This document shows positions 50,984-60,353 of a stretch of DNA of 64,000 nucleotides, one piece after another; the first letter of the stretch is position 1; each line of letters begins with the position of its first letter. Under the pieces are notes generated by a model. That model made no database searches. It was not told the DNA's origin and saw nothing but the letters and a program-made list of their open reading frames with translations. Made by a program: the position numbers and the translations under genes. The stretch comes from an uncultured bacterium (lineage in GTDB: Bacteria > Bacillota > Clostridia > Oscillospirales > Ruminococcaceae), in the NCBI GenBank assembly GCA_905214345.1, contig CAJMLV010000011.1:1-64000 (forward strand), given 5' to 3'.

Positions 50984-51925
50984 TCAGTCATTATAATCCA
51001 CACCCTGGAAAGCATCAAAGGCGGAAGGCAGACTGTCTTCTTTTGCCTGCTTGGTCGTCTTGGACTTGCGGGTGGTGGTCTTTTTGGTGGTGCTGCTGCG
51101 GCTGCGGGAAGCCTTTTTCGGCGGTTCCGGCGTCAGGTCCGCATACAGGCCGGAAGCATCGGGCAGCTCATCCATGGGCGGCACTTCGGGTTCCGGCTCA
51201 TAATACTCCGGCTCGGGTTCTTCCGGCTTGGGAGCAATGGCAAATTCCACCGTATCGATTTTCCCCTCCTGAGACGGGACCTCATCGGCGGGCTCATAAT
51301 ATTCGGGTTCCTGGTAAGCGGGTTCTTCCTGCTGAACAGGCTGTACGGGCACAGGTTCCGGTTCCACTGCAGCAGGGGCCGGCTCTTCCTGGATCGGCTG
51401 CGGTATCGGCTCGGACTCCGCATAAGAGGCGGCAGCCTGCGCTTTCTGTTCCGCTGCCGCTTCCTGGGCAAGTTCGCCGGGGTATTCGGGAATCTTGCTG
51501 AGCACTTCGATGTGTTCGCGATACATACCCATCAGAGTCTTTTTGAAGCTGTCGGCTTCTTTTTTCAAGGTGATCAGTTCCTGCTTGGCCAGTTCCACCT
51601 CATCCCGGGCATGCTGTTCCCGGTCCTCAGACTTGATGTTGGCCGCACGGATGATCTCGGCAGCTTTCTGCTTGGCTTCGCGGATCACGTTCTCACCCAG
51701 ACGCTGGGCGTTGATCATAGTGGTGCGCAGGGTATCCTCTTCCGCACGATACTGGTCAATGCGCTGTGCCAGCACCACCAGCTTTTTCTGCAGGTCCTCG
51801 TTTTCGGCGCTCAGTGCGTCGATGCTGTCTGCGACCTGCTTGAGATAATCGTCCACATCCTCGCAGCGGTACCCGCGCATCGCGCGTTCAAAAGTCACGC
51901 GGCGGACATCCTCCGAAGCAATCAT
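50984..51925 (-). CDS. divIVA: DivIVA domain cell-division protein
   Basis: A 313-residue DivIVA protein. Residues 1-60 form the lipid-binding DivIVA domain (VRRVTFERAMRGYRCEDVDDYL). A long coiled coil follows (about 30-140, heptads with AENEDLQKKLVVLAQRIDQY). Residues 155-265 are Pro/Glu/Tyr-rich with repeated EPEYYEP and PEYYEPE units, and 268-298 are Lys/Arg/Ser/Thr-rich (KKASRSRSSTTKK). DivIVA senses negative membrane curvature at poles and septa and recruits division or wall partners. Tail composition is unusual. RBS AGGAGG. Between ylmH and ileS as in other Firmicutes. Confidence 0.93.
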   Translation of the reverse strand: MIASEDVRRVTFERAMRGYRCEDVDDYLKQVADSIDALSAENEDLQKKLVVLAQRIDQYRAEEDTLRTTMINAQRLGENVIREAKQKAAEIIRAANIKSEDREQHARDEVELAKQELITLKKEADSFKKTLMGMYREHIEVLSKIPEYPGELAQEAAAEQKAQAAASYAESEPIPQPIQEEPAPAAVEPEPVPVQPVQQEEPAYQEPEYYEPADEVPSQEGKIDTVEFAIAPKPEEPEPEYYEPEPEVPPMDELPDASGLYADLTPEPPKKASRSRSSTTKKTTTRKSKTTKQAKEDSLPSAFDAFQGVDYND

Positions 51926-51973
51926 CCATTACTCCTCCTGTTCGGGCAAAAGCCGTATCGTTTACGATCCTGC

Positions 51974-52780
51974 TCAATATTGAAAATAGGTAATGAAAAG
52001 GCGGCCTTTTCGGCTTGTGCCGCCCACTTCCTGCACACGCCAGCGCCCCGCGCCTCGCACGGTGAAAAGATCCCCGGCATACACGGCTTCGGATGCACTG
52101 CGCAGCGGCAGATGGTTGATCTCTACCCGGCCACCGGCAATGGCCTGTGCCGCCAGTGTGCGCGAAGTGTGCATCATGGCGGCGAGTACGGCGTCGGCGC
52201 GCAGGCTGGAAACCGTTGTGTCGTGCAGTTCCCTGTCGGGGCAGCGCAGCACTTCTTCCGGTATCTGTTCGCAGCGTTCGGCACGGACGCTCCAGCTGCC
52301 CGCCTGATGCAGTTCCTGGGCAAGAAAGTCCAGCTTGTCTTCCAGCACAAAGGCATACATGACATTGGCATTGCCGGGATCGGGAAGAATATCGCCCAGA
52401 CAGGCACGATCAAGACCCAGGCCCAAAATGGCCCCCAGGTATTCCCTGTGTCCCGGCACACGAGGCGGCTGCGCATTCAGGGCTGTCAGTCGAACGGTGG
52501 CTACCGGTTCCAGCGGCCAGCTGTCCGGCGGTTCCAGACAAAGGACCTTGCGTTCCGCATGGTCCCACCCGCCCCAAAAGCGCCCGTATGTACAGTTTTC
52601 CCGATTCATGGCCGCTGATGCCAACACCTGTTCACGATCTGACAAAAAACCGGTTCTGAGGGGAATCCCTCGATTCTGCGCCACCGCACACAACTCCTGC
52701 ACACGGTGCATCAAAAATCGTTCCCCGTCATTTTGCGGCGGGATAAACCCGCGAACGGCAGAATCAGAAGAAGACGCCAT
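51974..52780 (-). CDS. ylmH: YlmH-type S4 RNA-binding protein
   Basis: A 268-residue YlmH protein. The N-terminal domain carries GFLSDREQVLASAAM and REYLGAILGLGLDRACLGDI, and the C-terminal S4 domain (about 180-250) RLDAVLAAMMHTSRT-like block (here LRADAVLAAMMHTSR, AGGRVEINHLPLRSAS). It binds RNA; homologs associate with the ribosome and can help rescue stalled translation. ATG 52778-52780 has GGAG four bases upstream and overlaps the sepF end by 17 bases; an ATG five codons upstream is also possible. Confidence 0.9.
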   Translation of the reverse strand: MASSSDSAVRGFIPPQNDGERFLMHRVQELCAVAQNRGIPLRTGFLSDREQVLASAAMNRENCTYGRFWGGWDHAERKVLCLEPPDSWPLEPVATVRLTALNAQPPRVPGHREYLGAILGLGLDRACLGDILPDPGNANVMYAFVLEDKLDFLAQELHQAGSWSVRAERCEQIPEEVLRCPDRELHDTTVSSLRADAVLAAMMHTSRTLAAQAIAGGRVEINHLPLRSASEAVYAGDLFTVRGAGRWRVQEVGGTSRKGRLFITYFQY

Positions 52781-53225
52781 TGTTCTCCAGTTCATCGATC
52801 AGGTCGCCCATAATGTCAACATTATAGGGCGTGATGATGAAGGTGCTGGTGGCAACGCGCTTGATCTGTCCGTTATTGGCATAAGCCACGCCGGACAGGA
52901 AATCAATCAGGCGACGGGAGACCTCTTTGTTGGTGGACTCCAGGTTCAGCACGACGGTACGCTTGGCGTTGAGCTGGTCGGCAATGGTGGAAGCATCGTC
53001 AAAACGCTCCGGCTTGACCAGAACAACCTGCAGCTGGGTGGTAGCGTTGATATTGACTACCTTGTTGCGCTGCTGCACGGGCTCGCGCTGGGCATACGCG
53101 TCCGGCGCAGCCGAACCGCCCTGTCCGCCTGCAAAGATTTCGTCCTCGGTATCATCCACATAGGCATCCCCATCGGGGTCCTGGTTGATTCCCAGAACGT
53201 TTTTCAGGCCGTCAAACATTGACAT
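52764..53225 (-). CDS. sepF: Cell division protein SepF
   Basis: A 153-residue SepF protein. The N-terminal amphipathic helix MSMFDGLKNVLGI anchors it to the membrane; an acidic, low-complexity linker (15-58) follows, then the globular SepF domain (VVLVKPERFDDASTIADQL, RRLIDFLSGVAYA, and the ending FIITPYNVDI). It aligns FtsZ bundles at the septum. RBS AAGGAG precedes the ATG. First gene of the division operon with two promoter candidates; the usual neighbours yggS and yggT are absent. Confidence 0.95.
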   Translation of the reverse strand: MSMFDGLKNVLGINQDPDGDAYVDDTEDEIFAGGQGGSAAPDAYAQREPVQQRNKVVNINATTQLQVVLVKPERFDDASTIADQLNAKRTVVLNLESTNKEVSRRLIDFLSGVAYANNGQIKRVATSTFIITPYNVDIMGDLIDELENNGVFF

Positions 53226-53267
53226 GATGGATTCTCCTTCGCTTCTCTAAATACAATATTCAATGAT

Positions 53268-53294
53268 ACTATACCATATCAGGTGTATGTACAA
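53268..53294 (-). promoter_or_regulatory. Proximal promoter of sepF
   Basis: Minus strand: extended -10 TGGTATAGT with TATAGT at 53268-53273; TTGTAC (53289-53294) is only 15 bp upstream. Confidence 0.6.
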
Positions 53295-53332
53295 AGCCGG
53301 ACGGACAATAATTCCGGCGATATACATAAACT

Positions 53333-53361
53333 ATTATCGTCTTTTTTTGTCCAGTTGTCAA
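53333..53361 (-). promoter_or_regulatory. Distal promoter of sepF
   Basis: Minus strand: consensus -35 TTGACA (53356-53361), 17-bp spacer containing an A-tract, -10 GATAAT (53333-53338). Would give a leader of about 100 bases. Confidence 0.75.
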
Positions 53362-53392
53362 TATAAAGGCGATAATTCCAACCGGTAAGCGG

Positions 53393-54625
53393 CTAAATCA
53401 GCCCGCCGTCCTGCAGATTGCTGCCTTCTACAATGACTTCATCGTACAGGCGGACCTCGCTGTCCCCGCCCACCGAACCATCGGAGGGTACCAGCATGTA
53501 GGTATCATCTTCATACAAAATCTGGATCTTTCGGAACCGCTGCAGGTCCCCGTATTTGACATAGACGCCTTTCTCGCCGTCCACGATGTGCAGCGCATCT
53601 TTGTCAATGCGCAGCCCCTGGTAGGTCTGCAGGTCGATTTTGGCGGTCTCCTGCCCCAGGCGCAGAACATCGGAATTGATGGTCTGACATTCAATTACAA
53701 TCTTGGCCAGCCCGGATTCTTCGTCCAGTTCCACCGAGGAGACGGTGGCGTCCAATGGTGTCTCTTCTTTTCCGGGTATACTGATGCGGACATTAGTCAC
53801 ACCGTCGAAGCGTTCGGCAGTATCCCGATCGCACACGGTATAAAAACGCCAGGAGAAGCCCTCCACGATGCGCCCTGCCAGGCTGGCCGTGCTGGCGGGC
53901 ACCCCCTGGTCCAGCAATTCCTGAATCCGGGCCGGCGTGGCATCGGCCAGGGTCTGTTCCTCCAGGTCCAGGGGCATAGCCGATGCGGCGGAGATAAAGT
54001 ACCCGTTTTCTTCGGCGGTGATGGTCTCCAGTCCTTCCAGCTGGGCGGCTACCGTATCCCGCTCTGCTTCCAGTTCCGCGATGGTGGACTGAAAGCCGGA
54101 AGTCTGCCCGGTGGAAATCTGCAGCCGGTTCTGCGCCAGCAGAAATTCCGATTCCGCGTCCTGCATTCCGCTGTAAGAGGCGGTATCCAGCTGATCCAGC
54201 AGGTTGTACAGCGCTGTTTTTGTCTGCGTGGTCAGAAGCGTCAGGTCACTGCCTGCCGAATTCTGGGACTTGGTCAGCAGGTCAATGTTATTCTGCAGGC
54301 GGATCAGTTGTTCCCGTGCGGCACTTTGAGAGTCGTCGGTATACTTTTCCGCGATCACCGCACCTTCCGAGACGCGTTCACCGTCCTCCACCAGATACCC
54401 CAGATTGCCTTCTCCCGGAACGTTGATAGCGTCAAACATCACGAAACCGGGCAATTCCACGCTGTCGGCCATGGTGTAAAGAACGGCGATTTCCGTCTTG
54501 TACTCCCGGCCAAGGATCACATACAGCTGAACGATAATGTAGGCCGCGGCCAGCAAAAACAGCAGCCCGCCCATGGCAAACACCGCTTTCAGTGCGGCGC
54601 GGCGGCTGTTCTCCCGTTCCGGCAT
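53393..54625 (-). CDS. HlyD-like membrane adaptor protein
   Basis: A 410-residue membrane-fusion-type protein with a basic N terminus, one membrane helix (about 14-38) and an outside region. The N-terminal half-lipoyl-like stretch ends GYLVEDGERVSEGAVIAEKY, followed by a helical hairpin (about 100-200) and a beta-rich C terminus (TAKIDLQTYQGLRIDKDALH, then GVYVKYGDLQRFRKIQI). Family members bridge an inner transporter to the outside, but no ABC or RND pump is encoded in this window. It recurs beside sepF in Clostridia. RBS AAGGAGGG. Role unknown; may be an envelope factor linked to division. Confidence 0.8.
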   Translation of the reverse strand: MPERENSRRAALKAVFAMGGLLFLLAAAYIIVQLYVILGREYKTEIAVLYTMADSVELPGFVMFDAINVPGEGNLGYLVEDGERVSEGAVIAEKYTDDSQSAAREQLIRLQNNIDLLTKSQNSAGSDLTLLTTQTKTALYNLLDQLDTASYSGMQDAESEFLLAQNRLQISTGQTSGFQSTIAELEAERDTVAAQLEGLETITAEENGYFISAASAMPLDLEEQTLADATPARIQELLDQGVPASTASLAGRIVEGFSWRFYTVCDRDTAERFDGVTNVRISIPGKEETPLDATVSSVELDEESGLAKIVIECQTINSDVLRLGQETAKIDLQTYQGLRIDKDALHIVDGEKGVYVKYGDLQRFRKIQILYEDDTYMLVPSDGSVGGDSEVRLYDEVIVEGSNLQDGGLI

Positions 54626-54646
54626 CTGTGATCCCTCCTTTTGGTG

Positions 54647-55609
54647 TCATTCATGATCAAGAAAATCGGCAATAAGTGTTTCGGCACGCTGCAAAACCGT
54701 TCCGTTTTCGGTGTCGTCCACATCCAGCCAGACGGCATCTTGCTGATGACGGAACCAGGTCAGCTGCCGTTTGGCATAGTTGCGGGAAGCTTGTTTCAGG
54801 CGATCCAGGCAGGCGTCCAACGACTGGGCACCGTCAAAGTAAGGGAAAAATTCCTTGTAGCCGATGGCCTGTGCCGCTGTGCGGTAGGTATCCCGGTGGT
54901 CATAGACCATGCGGGCCTCGTCCAGAATTCCCGAATCCCGCATGCGGTCCACACGTTCATCAATGCGGCGGTACAAAAGATCTCTGTCCCGGTACCCCAG
55001 GCACAAACACAGCGAACGGTAAGGCGGTTCGCTGCGCCGCGCCTGACGCCGCTGTTCGCTCATAAGGCGGCCGGTGTTCCGGTAAAGTTCCAGGGCGCGG
55101 ATGACCCGCGGCAGGTTGTTGGGATGCACCGTGGCGGCATACTCCGGGTCAATGGCCTGCAATTCCCGGTACAGCGCTTCCTTGCCTTCGGCTTCGGCCT
55201 GCTGCTCCAATTTCTGCCGAATGGCCGGGTCCCCTTTTTCAGGGGCAAAATCCATCCCGTTGAGCAGGCTGGTGATGTACAGGCCAGTCCCCCCTACCAC
55301 CAAAGGCAGCCGTCCTGCGGCGGTGATGCTTCGGATGCGGGCATCGGCCGCAGACACGAAATCCGCCACGCTGAAAGGGGTTTCAGGGTCCAGAATGTCC
55401 ACAAGATGATGCGGCACGCCCTGACATTCCTGGGGGGTAACCTTGGCGGTGCCCACATCCAGACCATGATAGATCTGCATGGAATCGGCACTGATCACTT
55501 CGCCGTCAAAATGCTGTGCCAGTGCTACCGAAAGAGCGGTTTTGCCGGTGGCGGTGGGACCGCCGATGGCCACAACCTTGGGCAGGGCCTTCTCACACAA
55601 GGCGTCCAA
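54647..55609 (-). CDS. miaA: tRNA dimethylallyltransferase
   Basis: A 320-residue enzyme that adds a dimethylallyl group to N6 of A37 in tRNAs reading UNN codons, the substrate that MiaB (also in this window) then methylthiolates. Walker A GPTATGKTA (residues 17-25), SADSMQIYHGLDVGTAKVT, the VGGTGLYITSLL segment, and AIGYKEFFPYF. The start is uncertain: TTG 55607-55609 overlaps the mutL end by 17 bases, and AAGGAG is 13 bases upstream; TTG 55598-55600 is an alternative. Length fits either. Confidence 0.93.
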   Translation of the reverse strand: MDALCEKALPKVVAIGGPTATGKTALSVALAQHFDGEVISADSMQIYHGLDVGTAKVTPQECQGVPHHLVDILDPETPFSVADFVSAADARIRSITAAGRLPLVVGGTGLYITSLLNGMDFAPEKGDPAIRQKLEQQAEAEGKEALYRELQAIDPEYAATVHPNNLPRVIRALELYRNTGRLMSEQRRQARRSEPPYRSLCLCLGYRDRDLLYRRIDERVDRMRDSGILDEARMVYDHRDTYRTAAQAIGYKEFFPYFDGAQSLDACLDRLKQASRNYAKRQLTWFRHQQDAVWLDVDDTENGTVLQRAETLIADFLDHE

Positions 55610-57662
55610 ACTGTTTTTCCAGCTCCTTCCGGGTGATCTTCAGTACGCAAGGGCGACCGTGGGGGCAGAAGGGCGGCACGGTGCCGTCCAGAATTTTCTG
55701 TGCCAGAACCAGCATCTCTTCGGCATTGGTCTTGTCCCCTGCCTTGATGGCGGCCCGGCAGGCGATGGAATGCAGCACCCACTCGGTTTTTTCACGAAGC
55801 GCGTCATGGGCACCGTTCTGCAGATGTCCGGCCAGTTCCAGCAGCATGTCTGCCACATCGTCCACCGGCACATCCGCCGGAACCGCGCGAACCACAACGG
55901 TCGGACCACCGTAATCTTCCGCTTCGATACCTGCGTTCTGCAGCAATTCCTGGTTCTGCAGAATCGCCAGTTTTTCCTGGGCACTCATGTTGACCTGCAC
56001 AGGCATCAGCAGCATCTGGGCGGGCACATTGCCGTAATCCCGGGACAAACTCTCAAACAGAATCCGTTCGTGGGCGGCATGCTTGTCGATCAGGCACATC
56101 TCGCCGTCCCGCTCGGTAATAATGTAGGTCTTGAACACTTCACCCACCAGGCGCAGCGGCTTGCTGGCCGGTTCCGGGTCGAAGGTGGTCTGTTCCACAC
56201 CTTCCGCAGGCAGAGCACTGAGGGCGTGTTTGCTCTCCTCCCGTTCTTCCGGCAAAGCCGTTTCGTCAGGCTGCGGCAGAGGCGCCGGCACAGAAGGGGC
56301 TGGCGCCGGTTCTGCAATAGCCTTTGCTTCGGGAACCGGTGCTTTCGGCGATGCATCCGGCAAATCCGGGAGAATATCCAACACAGATTCGGAAGATACC
56401 GGTGCGGATTCGAGAGAAATCTCTTCCGGCTGATGAACGGGCACCGTCAAGCCGGGAACCGGTTTGGGCGTTACACCTGCGGTCATCTTGTTCAGCGCCC
56501 GGTATTCCGCTGCCGACAAGGTAGAAAAATGTTTCTGTGGCTGAGGTGCAGCAGCGTGCATGGGAGCTGCTGGCGGTGTCTGTGCAGCGGCTTTGGGCTG
56601 GGGCTGTGCCTGAACGGTAGTCTCAGCTTCCTCAGGGGCTTTGTGTCCCAATTCAAAGCGGCATTCCCCGCTGCCGGGAGTGGTGAGAGCCGAACGGACC
56701 GCCCGGTAGACAGTATCGAACACATCGCTTTCCCGGGCAAAACGAATTTCGGTTTTGGCCGGGTGTACGTTTACATCCACCAGTTCCGCCGGCATGTCCA
56801 GCATGAGGATGGCACCGGGAAAACGGCCCTGCATCAGGGTACCTTTGTAAGCGTTTTCCAGGCCGGCCATCATGGTGCGATTCTTGACATAGCGGCCATT
56901 GACGTAAAAATGCTGGGCACTGCGGGAAGCGCGGCAGGCACGGGGCGGTGTGATCAGTCCTTTGATCTTGTAGACACCGTTATCCCCTTCCAGGTCCAGC
57001 AGGTCGCGGGAAAATTCCCGCCCCAGCACTGCATAGGCCGCGCTGCGCAGGGAACCGTCCCCGGGGGTGACAAACTGCTGTTTGCCGTCCCGCACGAAGC
57101 GGAAAGAAATTTCCGGATGAGACAGCGCAACATGCATAACAGCGTCAGCGACAAAAGTGCCCTCGCTCACATCTTTTTTCAGGAACTTCATGCGGGCCGG
57201 GGTGTTGAAGAACAGGTCATTCACCGTGATGGTGGTACCGCGGCCCCGGGCACCCGGTTCCAGGCCCTGGGGTTCGCCTCCCTCAATGCGGTAGCAGTAG
57301 GCGAACTCGTCCGCATCGGTCTTGGTCAGCAGTTCCACTCGGGCCACACTGGCAATGGAAGCCAGTGCTTCGCCGCGGAACCCCAGCGTATGGATGTGAG
57401 TCAGATCGTCCGCGGTGGAAATCTTGCTGGTAGCATGGCGAATGAAGGCATTCTCAATGGATTCTGCCTCGATGCCGCTGCCGTTGTCCGAGATCTGCAG
57501 CTGCTGGATACCGCCCCGCACAATGGAAAGGCTGATCTGAGTGGCGCCGGCGTCGATGGCGTTTTCCAAAAGTTCCTTGGCCACCGAGGCGGGGCGCTCC
57601 ACAACCTCACCTGCCGCGATCAGTTCAGCGGTATGTTTGTCCAGCACACGGATCTGTGCCAT
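55593..57662 (-). CDS. mutL: DNA mismatch repair protein MutL
   Basis: A 689-residue MutL. The GHKL ATPase domain (1-330) has ENAIDAGATQIS, DNGSGI and GFRGEALASIASVA. A long Pro/Ala/Glu-rich linker (about 335-495) follows, then the C-terminal dimerisation and endonuclease domain: DKHAAHERILFE at 526-537 (DQHA-x2-E-x4-E motif, Gln changed to Lys), ACRAAI near 635, and CPHGRP at 666-671. So it is the nicking, MutH-independent type. Works with MutS encoded just upstream. RBS GGCAGGTGA. Confidence 0.96.
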   Translation of the reverse strand: MAQIRVLDKHTAELIAAGEVVERPASVAKELLENAIDAGATQISLSIVRGGIQQLQISDNGSGIEAESIENAFIRHATSKISTADDLTHIHTLGFRGEALASIASVARVELLTKTDADEFAYCYRIEGGEPQGLEPGARGRGTTITVNDLFFNTPARMKFLKKDVSEGTFVADAVMHVALSHPEISFRFVRDGKQQFVTPGDGSLRSAAYAVLGREFSRDLLDLEGDNGVYKIKGLITPPRACRASRSAQHFYVNGRYVKNRTMMAGLENAYKGTLMQGRFPGAILMLDMPAELVDVNVHPAKTEIRFARESDVFDTVYRAVRSALTTPGSGECRFELGHKAPEEAETTVQAQPQPKAAAQTPPAAPMHAAAPQPQKHFSTLSAAEYRALNKMTAGVTPKPVPGLTVPVHQPEEISLESAPVSSESVLDILPDLPDASPKAPVPEAKAIAEPAPAPSVPAPLPQPDETALPEEREESKHALSALPAEGVEQTTFDPEPASKPLRLVGEVFKTYIITERDGEMCLIDKHAAHERILFESLSRDYGNVPAQMLLMPVQVNMSAQEKLAILQNQELLQNAGIEAEDYGGPTVVVRAVPADVPVDDVADMLLELAGHLQNGAHDALREKTEWVLHSIACRAAIKAGDKTNAEEMLVLAQKILDGTVPPFCPHGRPCVLKITRKELEKQFGRLV

Positions 57663-57698
57663 GATGATTCACCTGCCTTGTCTATGGGAAAAGCTCAG

Positions 57699-60311
57699 TT
57701 ATTTCAGCGCCTGTTTCAGTTCATACAAAAAGTTCAGTGCTTCCAGCGGGGTCAACGTCTCCACGTCGATCTGGTGCAGTTTGTCCACCACTTCGCTGGG
57801 AACAGCGGGATTGTTGTAGGCTTCCACCGTCTCAAAGTCCAGCTGCATAGAGGTATTGGCTCCCGGCGCGGTGGCTTCCAGCTGACGCAGCACCTTGTGG
57901 GCGCGCTTGATGACGGCATCCGGCAGTCCGGCCAGTTTGGCGACTTCAATACCATAGCTGTCATCCGCAGGCCCTGCCACGATACGGCGCAGGAAGGTGA
58001 TGTCCTCCCCGCGCTTTTTCACCGCGATGTTGTAGTTCTTGACGCCGTACACGTCCTTATCCATGCCGGTCAGTTCGTGGTAATGGGTGGCAAACAAAGT
58101 CTTGCAGCCGATGTTGTCGCAGATGTATTCTACCACCGCCCGGGCGATGCTCATGCCGTCAAAGGTCGAAGTGCCGCGGCCGATCTCGTCCAGAATCACC
58201 AGGCTGGACTTGGTGGCGCTGCGAAGAATCTCGGCCACCTCGGTCATTTCCACCATGAAGGTGGACTGCCCCGCCGCCAGGTCATCCGAAGCACCCACAC
58301 GGGTAAAGATGGCATCCACCACACCCACCCGGCACTGGGCGGCAGGCACAAAGCTGCCGATCTGGGCCATCAGGGCAATGAGGGCATTCTGACGCATGTA
58401 AGTAGACTTGCCTGCCATGTTGGGACCGGTGATGATGAGCATGCGGTTGCCCCCTTCATCCAGGGTGGTATCGTTGGGTACAAACAGGCTGTTTTTCAGC
58501 ATCTGCTCAATAACGGGGTGCCGTCCCTCGGCAATGTCCAGCACGTCGCTGTCGTCCACCGTGGGCTTGACGTAATTGTTCTGTACCGCAGCTTCGGCAA
58601 AAGAAGCCAGCACGTCCAGCTGTGCCACCGCGGTGGCGGTGCGCTGGATGCGCAGCAGTTGGGCGGAAATGTCACTGAGCAGGTCGGAGAACAACTGATG
58701 TTCCAGGGCCAGCAATCGTTCGTTGGCGCCCAGAATCTTGTTTTCCATCTCTTTCAGTTCGGGGGTGATGTACCGTTCGCCGGTGGTCAGGGGCTGCTTG
58801 CGGGTAAAGGTTTCGGGCACACTGCCCACATAACTGCGGCTGACTTCAATGTAATAGCCGAACACTTTATTGAAACCGATCTTCAGCTTGGGAATACCGG
58901 TCTGCTGGCGCAGGTCGGCTTCCAGCTGAGACAGGACACCTTTGCCACCGTGCATGATGTCCCGCAGTTCATCCACTTCGGCGTTGTAGCCTTCCCGGAT
59001 AGCACCGCCATCCTTTAGGTTAGCCGGGGGATCATCCACCAGCGCACGGGTAACCTTGTCCAGAATGTCTTCCAGCGGGTCCACGGCGTTGGCCAGATCA
59101 TCCAGCAGCTTGGCACCTGCGGCCAACGCCTGTTCCTTGACCTGAGGCAGGCGCTGGCAGGTATCCCCCAGAGCCTTTACCTCACGGGGAGTGGCGGAGC
59201 CGTACAGAATGCGGGTGGTCAGACGCTCAATGTCGAACACATGGGAAAGTGCCTCTTTGAGTTCTGCACGGCCGACATTGGCGTTGTACAGCGCTTCCAC
59301 CGCATCCAGGCGCTCATTGATGACCTTGCTGTCTACCAGCGGCTGCTCGATCCAGGAACGCAGCATACGCTTGCCCATGGAGGTTTCGGTCTTGTCCAGC
59401 ACCCACAGCAGTGTTCCCTTCTTTTCCCGGCCACGCATGGTTTCGGTCAGTTCCAGGTTAGCCCGGGTCACGGCGGAAAGACGCATATACTGGGCATCGG
59501 CATAATTCTGCACAGCCTTGATGCGCTCGGTGCCGTGTTTCTGGGTTTCATACAGATAGCCCAGCAGAGCGCCGAAAGCCTGAGGCACGAACCCGTCCGG
59601 TGCAAATCCGCAGGTTTTGTTCCAGTCGGCCCCGAACTGCCGGGTAAGCATACTGTCAATGACGGCCTGCTTGTAGCAGTCGTCCTCCCGCAGTTCCACC
59701 AGGGCGTTGGTGTGCTGTTTGATATAATTGGTCAGATCCTTCAGATCCAGTACAGCCGGATTGATGAGGATTTCGCTGGGCATGTAGCGGCAAAGCTCGG
59801 TGATGAGCGCACCGCCCATCTTTTCGCTGTGCAGCTCGGTGGCGTAAGCCTCGCCGGTAGAAATATCGGCAAAGCAGATGCCGGCCTTCCAGCCGCCGCG
59901 CACACGCTTGGCATAGATGGAACACAGATAGTTGTTCTTGTCCTCCGCCAGCATGCTGCTTTCGATGACTGTACCAGGCGTGACCACACGAATGATGTCC
60001 CGCTTGACCAGTCCTTTGGCGGTGGCGGGGTCCTCCATCTGTTCGCAGATAGCCACCTTGTAGCCCTTGGCAATCAGGCGGGCCACATAGATCTCATAGG
60101 AATGGAAGGGCACGCCGCACATGGGGGCACGTTCTTCCTGACCGCAGGCCTTGCCGGTCAGGGTCAGTTCCAGTTCGCGCGAAGCCGTCAGCGCATCGTC
60201 ATAAAACATCTCATAGAAATCCCCTACGCGGTAGAAAAGGATTTCATTGGGATGCTGCTTCTTGATATCAAAATACTGCTGCATCATGGGCGATACGTTT
60301 TGTCCGGCCAT
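57699..60311 (-). CDS. mutS: DNA mismatch repair protein MutS
   Basis: An 870-residue mismatch-recognition ATPase. The mismatch-binding FYE motif is in RVGDFYEMFYDDA (residues about 28-40), Walker A GPNMAGKSTYMRQ near 615, ILDEIGRGTSTFDG (Walker B), and a helix-turn-helix dimerisation region. The C terminus ends with the tetramerisation-like LNFLYELKQAL. Length is standard for MutS1. ATG has AGGAG upstream. ylbF lies 42 bases upstream and mutL 36 bases downstream, giving one operon with miaB. Confidence 0.97.
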   Translation of the reverse strand: MAGQNVSPMMQQYFDIKKQHPNEILFYRVGDFYEMFYDDALTASRELELTLTGKACGQEERAPMCGVPFHSYEIYVARLIAKGYKVAICEQMEDPATAKGLVKRDIIRVVTPGTVIESSMLAEDKNNYLCSIYAKRVRGGWKAGICFADISTGEAYATELHSEKMGGALITELCRYMPSEILINPAVLDLKDLTNYIKQHTNALVELREDDCYKQAVIDSMLTRQFGADWNKTCGFAPDGFVPQAFGALLGYLYETQKHGTERIKAVQNYADAQYMRLSAVTRANLELTETMRGREKKGTLLWVLDKTETSMGKRMLRSWIEQPLVDSKVINERLDAVEALYNANVGRAELKEALSHVFDIERLTTRILYGSATPREVKALGDTCQRLPQVKEQALAAGAKLLDDLANAVDPLEDILDKVTRALVDDPPANLKDGGAIREGYNAEVDELRDIMHGGKGVLSQLEADLRQQTGIPKLKIGFNKVFGYYIEVSRSYVGSVPETFTRKQPLTTGERYITPELKEMENKILGANERLLALEHQLFSDLLSDISAQLLRIQRTATAVAQLDVLASFAEAAVQNNYVKPTVDDSDVLDIAEGRHPVIEQMLKNSLFVPNDTTLDEGGNRMLIITGPNMAGKSTYMRQNALIALMAQIGSFVPAAQCRVGVVDAIFTRVGASDDLAAGQSTFMVEMTEVAEILRSATKSSLVILDEIGRGTSTFDGMSIARAVVEYICDNIGCKTLFATHYHELTGMDKDVYGVKNYNIAVKKRGEDITFLRRIVAGPADDSYGIEVAKLAGLPDAVIKRAHKVLRQLEATAPGANTSMQLDFETVEAYNNPAVPSEVVDKLHQIDVETLTPLEALNFLYELKQALK

Positions 60312-60353
60312 GCTTCACACTCCTGATTCTTATTGCTTTGGAAAGGAAAAAAC

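Noticed and set aside
48223..51501. Plus-strand open frame of 1092 codons
   Set aside because: Antisense to ileS and divIVA, low-complexity translation rich in His, Gly and Val, no ribosome site.
55479..59018. Plus-strand open frame of 1179 codons
   Set aside because: Antisense to mutL and mutS; its protein has no domain and no ribosome site.
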